DNA of 64,000 bases from Henricia sp. BOLD:AAB3569. Taxonomy: Eukaryota > Echinodermata > Asteroidea > Spinulosida > Echinasteridae. The stretch covers positions 1,054,001-1,118,000 of the forward strand of contig JBBELK010000216.1 in the NCBI GenBank assembly GCA_037783545.1, read 5' to 3'. The translations under genes were made by a program, and so were the position numbers. This document shows positions 60,418 to 64,000 of this stretch, in pieces (position 1 is the stretch's first letter; each line of letters opens with the position of its first letter). Below the pieces are notes generated by a model. The model had not been told where the DNA came from and searched no databases. It saw nothing but the letters and a program-made list of their open reading frames with translations.

Positions 60418-60836
60418 AAGGCATGTTCCCATTGGACTTTCTTTTCCGCTGCCTCGCGGGAAGTTACCGCGACCTTCGGTAAAATTCCTTCGTGTAATCT
60501 TCCCATGCGTTCCCATTTGCAATTGTTTTCAGTGCCATGCGGAAAGCTACCGCGACCTTACAGTAAACTTTTGCCGTGCATGCCCATAGTTTACTGCAGG
60601 GTCGTGTTCATTTTACAGGGCGAAACTGTTCCCATTGGACTTTTCGATGGCCCTGTAAAACTCCCGCGGCTGAGCGGAAAGTTTCCGCGGCCTCTCTCAC
60701 CCTGTAAGTTTTACATCGTGGTCGCGGTAGCTTTACAGGGACGCTAATTCTCCGTGCGCCCCCATTGGACTAAATTTTGTTACTCTCCCGCACAACCACG
60801 GGAGATTTACCAAAATTAGTCCAATGGGAACACCAC
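60418..60836. repeat. Element with gttcccattggact termini
   Basis: The left end gcatgttcccattggacttt and right end attagtccaatgggaacacc are inverted. The interior has repeated gtaccgcgacctt/ggtcgcggtagctttacagg modules and further internal cccattggact copies. A partial inverted relative is at 54,640-54,886. Confidence 0.75.
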
Positions 60837-60962
60837 TTAAAACTTTGTGCATTGCATGTTGTCGCCCTCGTGAAAAAATTGCCTAACTCGTATATTTACT
60901 ACTGCCCAATAAGTCGCATGCTTGAATTGTTCTTGAATTATGCTTTTGACCCCACGTTCAGT

Positions 60963-61109
60963 TTAAAGGCACAGGCTCGTCAGCAATGCGCGCACGCCAA
61001 ATTTGTGCCACGAAATACGCAGCTAGCTCCATGCCTTTGCTATGGAGCTGTGTATTTCGTGGTACGAATTTGGCGCACACGCATTGCTGACGAGCCTGTG
61101 TCTTTAAAA
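60963..61109. repeat. Hairpin MITE, AAAGGCACAGGCTCGTCA family, copy 3
   Basis: A near-perfect palindrome: tttaaaggcacaggctcgtc, agcaatgcgcgcacgccaaa pairs with tttggcgcacacgcattgct, gacgagcctgtgtctttaaa. Centre atgcctttgctatgg. Confidence 0.9.
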
Positions 61110-62280
61110 CAAAATTACTGCACTACATTTTAGCACACACCTGCTGTAGTTAAGTTTCTGATTTTGACTATTGATCGGAACAGAGCACTCTTCATTTGTC
61201 GCCAGCAAAATCTGACAAACTACAGTGTGTAAATACGCTTAGCAATTAAAAATTTGCTCATTATTCCACTACAGCGAGCATCTTTAATTAAACTAAAAAA
61301 GAAAACTCTGGAAAGATTCAATATTTCATCAATACATTGAGGTATCAAATTTCCTCAGAAATAAAATGTGATCGTTATATTCCGATGAGACAGTTAATTG
61401 TTTTCATTTCTTTTTCCTGAAAATGCGCCTGCGGACATTTCAATAAATCTATGAGGTGTGACCTTGACAACCGTTTGTCGTGTATTTCTTCCGCGAGACT
61501 TGAGACAAGGATATTTGGCGAGGAAAAAAGACTTGCGGCTCATTAAGCACTAGAATCGGAAAATCACCTGTTCTTTTGTCAATCACGTTCACAGTCGTCC
61601 ACGATTCAGATTTTGTTATTTATCTGGTGGTTGGGTTGAGTCTGTTCAGCTAGCTGGCTAGTTCATATCGTGAAGGTCCACTGTACGGTATGGTCGTGAC
61701 AGTGCAGATGAGGATGCACGCAGATTTACGCAGGCTTGTCTTTAAGGAGGCCGAGAGGAGTCGTTACTGAAATTCTTGAGGTGTTTAGGAGTTGTCCCAC
61801 TACCTGTTCACAAGCAGTACCATATTCTGTGTAATGACGCACATTGCGTACATTATTACCTATTTGTGCATACCTCAATCGGATTTTGATTAAGGTAAGT
61901 CAAGTTTTGTAATTTGTCTTCGGGAGTTGAAATATTTGCGTGAGAAATGTTTTCAAAGTCGGAGGTGGTGTCAGTATAAAAAAAATAGCATACCGACTTT
62001 GGATTGATCCTGAATAATTCTGAAGTGTGAGCTTGAACTGTGATTCTGGTTTTGGGGGAAATCAAGAACTTAGTATTAGTGATTTCAACTTGGAATCAAA
62101 TTTTGGAGTTTAAAAAGTCAAATTTGGAATCCACTCGTGATAAATATGTATGACTCTAATAAGGTCAAGATCATTTGGATCTCAATTTAAAAATACACCT
62201 TGAGGCCTTTTCACACTACCTACATGTACTTTTGACTCGGGTAATGTTTTACCTGGGAAGCTGCAAATAACGGATTAAAT

Positions 62281-62356
62281 TTAAAGGCACAGGCTCGTCA
62301 GCATGCAATGCATGTGTGCCAAATTCATGCCACGAAATACGCAGCTCCATGCCTGC
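62281..62356. repeat. Hairpin MITE, AAAGGCACAGGCTCGTCA family, half copy
   Basis: Only the left arm (ttaaaggcacaggctcgtca, gccaaattcatgccacgaaa, tacgcagctccatgcct) is present. The second arm has been lost. Confidence 0.8.
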
Positions 62357-64000
62357 TTTTTAGGATAGGGCCTATACTTATAACTAATGTGCTATAGTAC
62401 TTAGGCAGACCGAACCTGTTGGTTATAGGAAAACAATTTTCCTCCTCGGCCTGGCCTTCTCCACATTTTTTTTTAGGTTGTTGTCTTAATTGTATTTTTC
62501 TCTTTTACTGGGTATATATCTTTTTTGTGTGTGTGGAGAGAAATAAAATAATAATAACCCATGGGAAGTTCTGTTTTTTAAATTCTATTTGCGCTTTCAA
62601 ATTTTCTATTTATTTTTCTCAGTACTACTAGATTGACTAAGAAAGTGAAATTTATATCACTTATACATGTAGTTGCATAGTAATATTATCTGCAAACATC
62701 AACTAAACACATTGTATTCATCCACACACATGATTGGCTTAGCCAAAGTTTCTGATCTTATGACCCTTTGATCTAGTATCAATTCTTTGAATAAGAACAA
62801 GTCATTTATAGTAGTTGAGATAGAGAAGGCGTCAGGTATCACATCATTCTGAAACTGGAGAAGTGTCGAGGTCAACCGTGTCTGAACAGACACATGGTGC
62901 ACTGTGGCGGTTTGCTGGTGTGTTGACCTCTCACACGCTTGGGCTGTGAGCTTGTTGAATATGACTCAAACAATTTCTTCGAAATCCGAGAAAATTTGAA
63001 CACTATTAAGAAAGTTAAAAGTCCATTGTTTGCCGATGATATCCGGTTTGAGAGAGTGGGATTATTGGGGCGGGATTTTCAGTTCATGAATTCGCGATTT
63101 TAGATACATTTTTTTTGGCGGACTTTACGGTGAAATAAAGGCAGTTTCACATCTCTTGTTGAATTGGTCGAAAATGGATGTACGTATAATTGTTATACTT
63201 TCTATAGTAGGCTACTTTCTATAGTAGGCTACTTTCTATAGTAGGCCTATACACATTCCTTGCTAAGGAAATGGTTCTAATAATGGCATTGACGTCAGAA
63301 ACTGAATAGCTGAAAAACGGATCCTCTATGCACCCATACAAAGCAAGGTAAGCTTTTAGGCCCATGTTTTGAGGCGTTTTTGTGCGCTATTTACATGTAA
63401 AGTTCGTATTTTTTGGGTGAAGATAAAAGTTCTCTTTCACACCAGAAATTTTTTTTTTGTGCCGCTCTTAACGATAAGTTCAGTCCTTGCACAGTTGGGG
63501 CGTAATAACACAACCACTAACAAAATGGAACCATACAACCATGTACATGTATAGACCTGCTCCACAGAAAATTGAATATAACTGTCCCGATATTGGCAGA
63601 ATAAGGGGTGTGAAAGGCATTTAATAATTGTCATCGTGTTGTTTGACCAAGAGCTTAGTGCCAAACTCCTAAAGAGCTCCTCTATTGGAATTGATGGCAC
63701 CCCTAGGGCGCCTGCTGCGCCTATTGTTGAGCAGTTGAGTTTCCAATGAATTGAGAGGTCTCTAGGGACAATGGAGTTTATTGTTGCGTTTCACCTTGTG
63801 CATACCTGTGTATTCCCAGTGGGGAATTCCTGCTGTGTAGTCAGAAATCATTGGGTCTACCTGCAAGGCTACATGTAAATAGTTCGTAGTCTGTTTGAGC
63901 TGGTTCACTGCTCAGTTTGTGCAATGGTTGACACTGGATACCAACAGTCTTTTTATGTATTTTTTCCCGTCTTATCTATGCAGGGGCGGATCCAGGGGAG

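Larger units (their letters stand above)
45928..64000. other. 18 kb with no recognised exon (probable long intron)
   Basis: Repeats in this stretch are listed separately. Beyond them, 48,468-49,047 has weak paired ends (aaagggcctgtgacatc ... aggggccctttaaa). 53,580-53,880 and 61,430-61,790 are less AT-rich, unique-looking stretches without ORFs. The last 20 bases (caggggcggatccagg) resemble a repeat end cut by the window. Confidence 0.45.

Noticed and set aside
61455-61470. Nuclear-receptor half-site (tgaccttga) in a possible enhancer
   Set aside because: A single short match expected by chance in 64 kb; no clustering was seen.

Overview
The window is animal nuclear DNA. It is intron-rich, AT-rich and packed with short inverted-repeat transposons and tRNA-derived SINEs. 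Four genes can be supported, and three of them I could splice exon by exon into frame-consistent coding sequences. The gene content, dense MITE/SINE load and frequent 'taggcctat' and 'acatgta' words fit a marine invertebrate deuterostome, most likely an echinoderm. The taxon is an inference, not something the sequence proves.

Layout. (1) 0.9-13.4 kb: two divergently transcribed phospholipid-phosphatase-related (PLPPR) genes, head to head, with the same intron phases. The minus-strand copy (4693 to 914) gives 369 aa and keeps part of the lipid-phosphatase active site. The plus-strand copy (9253 to 13406, with an upstream non-coding exon and TATA box near 8.2 kb) gives about 340 aa and has lost essentially all catalytic residues. 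(2) 16.9-20.2 kb, minus: ATP6V0B, the c'' proteolipid of the V-ATPase proton channel; six exons found, the last few codons unresolved. (3) 23.0-33.2 kb, minus: a complete TTLL7 tubulin polyglutamylase, 15 coding exons, 870 aa. (4) 45.5-45.9 kb, plus: one exon of an unrecognised low-complexity protein with SUMO-site-like motifs, probably a transcriptional regulator whose remaining exons lie beyond a very long intron. About 18 kb follows without any recognisable exon.

The genes are unrelated housekeeping, cytoskeletal and membrane genes; no operon-like logic links them. The mobile-element layer is the unusual part of the window. It includes a near-perfect head-to-head SINE palindrome (26.1-26.4 kb), a long-TIR foldback element with a 10-bp target duplication inside a Tc1-like remnant (32.4-32.8 kb), and a 1.1-kb GC-rich foldback element built of about 55-bp repeats (58.2-59.3 kb). 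There are also several multi-copy hairpin MITE families, an inverted ACCGGAAAAC satellite, and a 158-bp tandem repeat overlapping the end of the TTLL7 coding region. I see no bacterial, viral, CRISPR or operonic system, and no intact transposase ORF.
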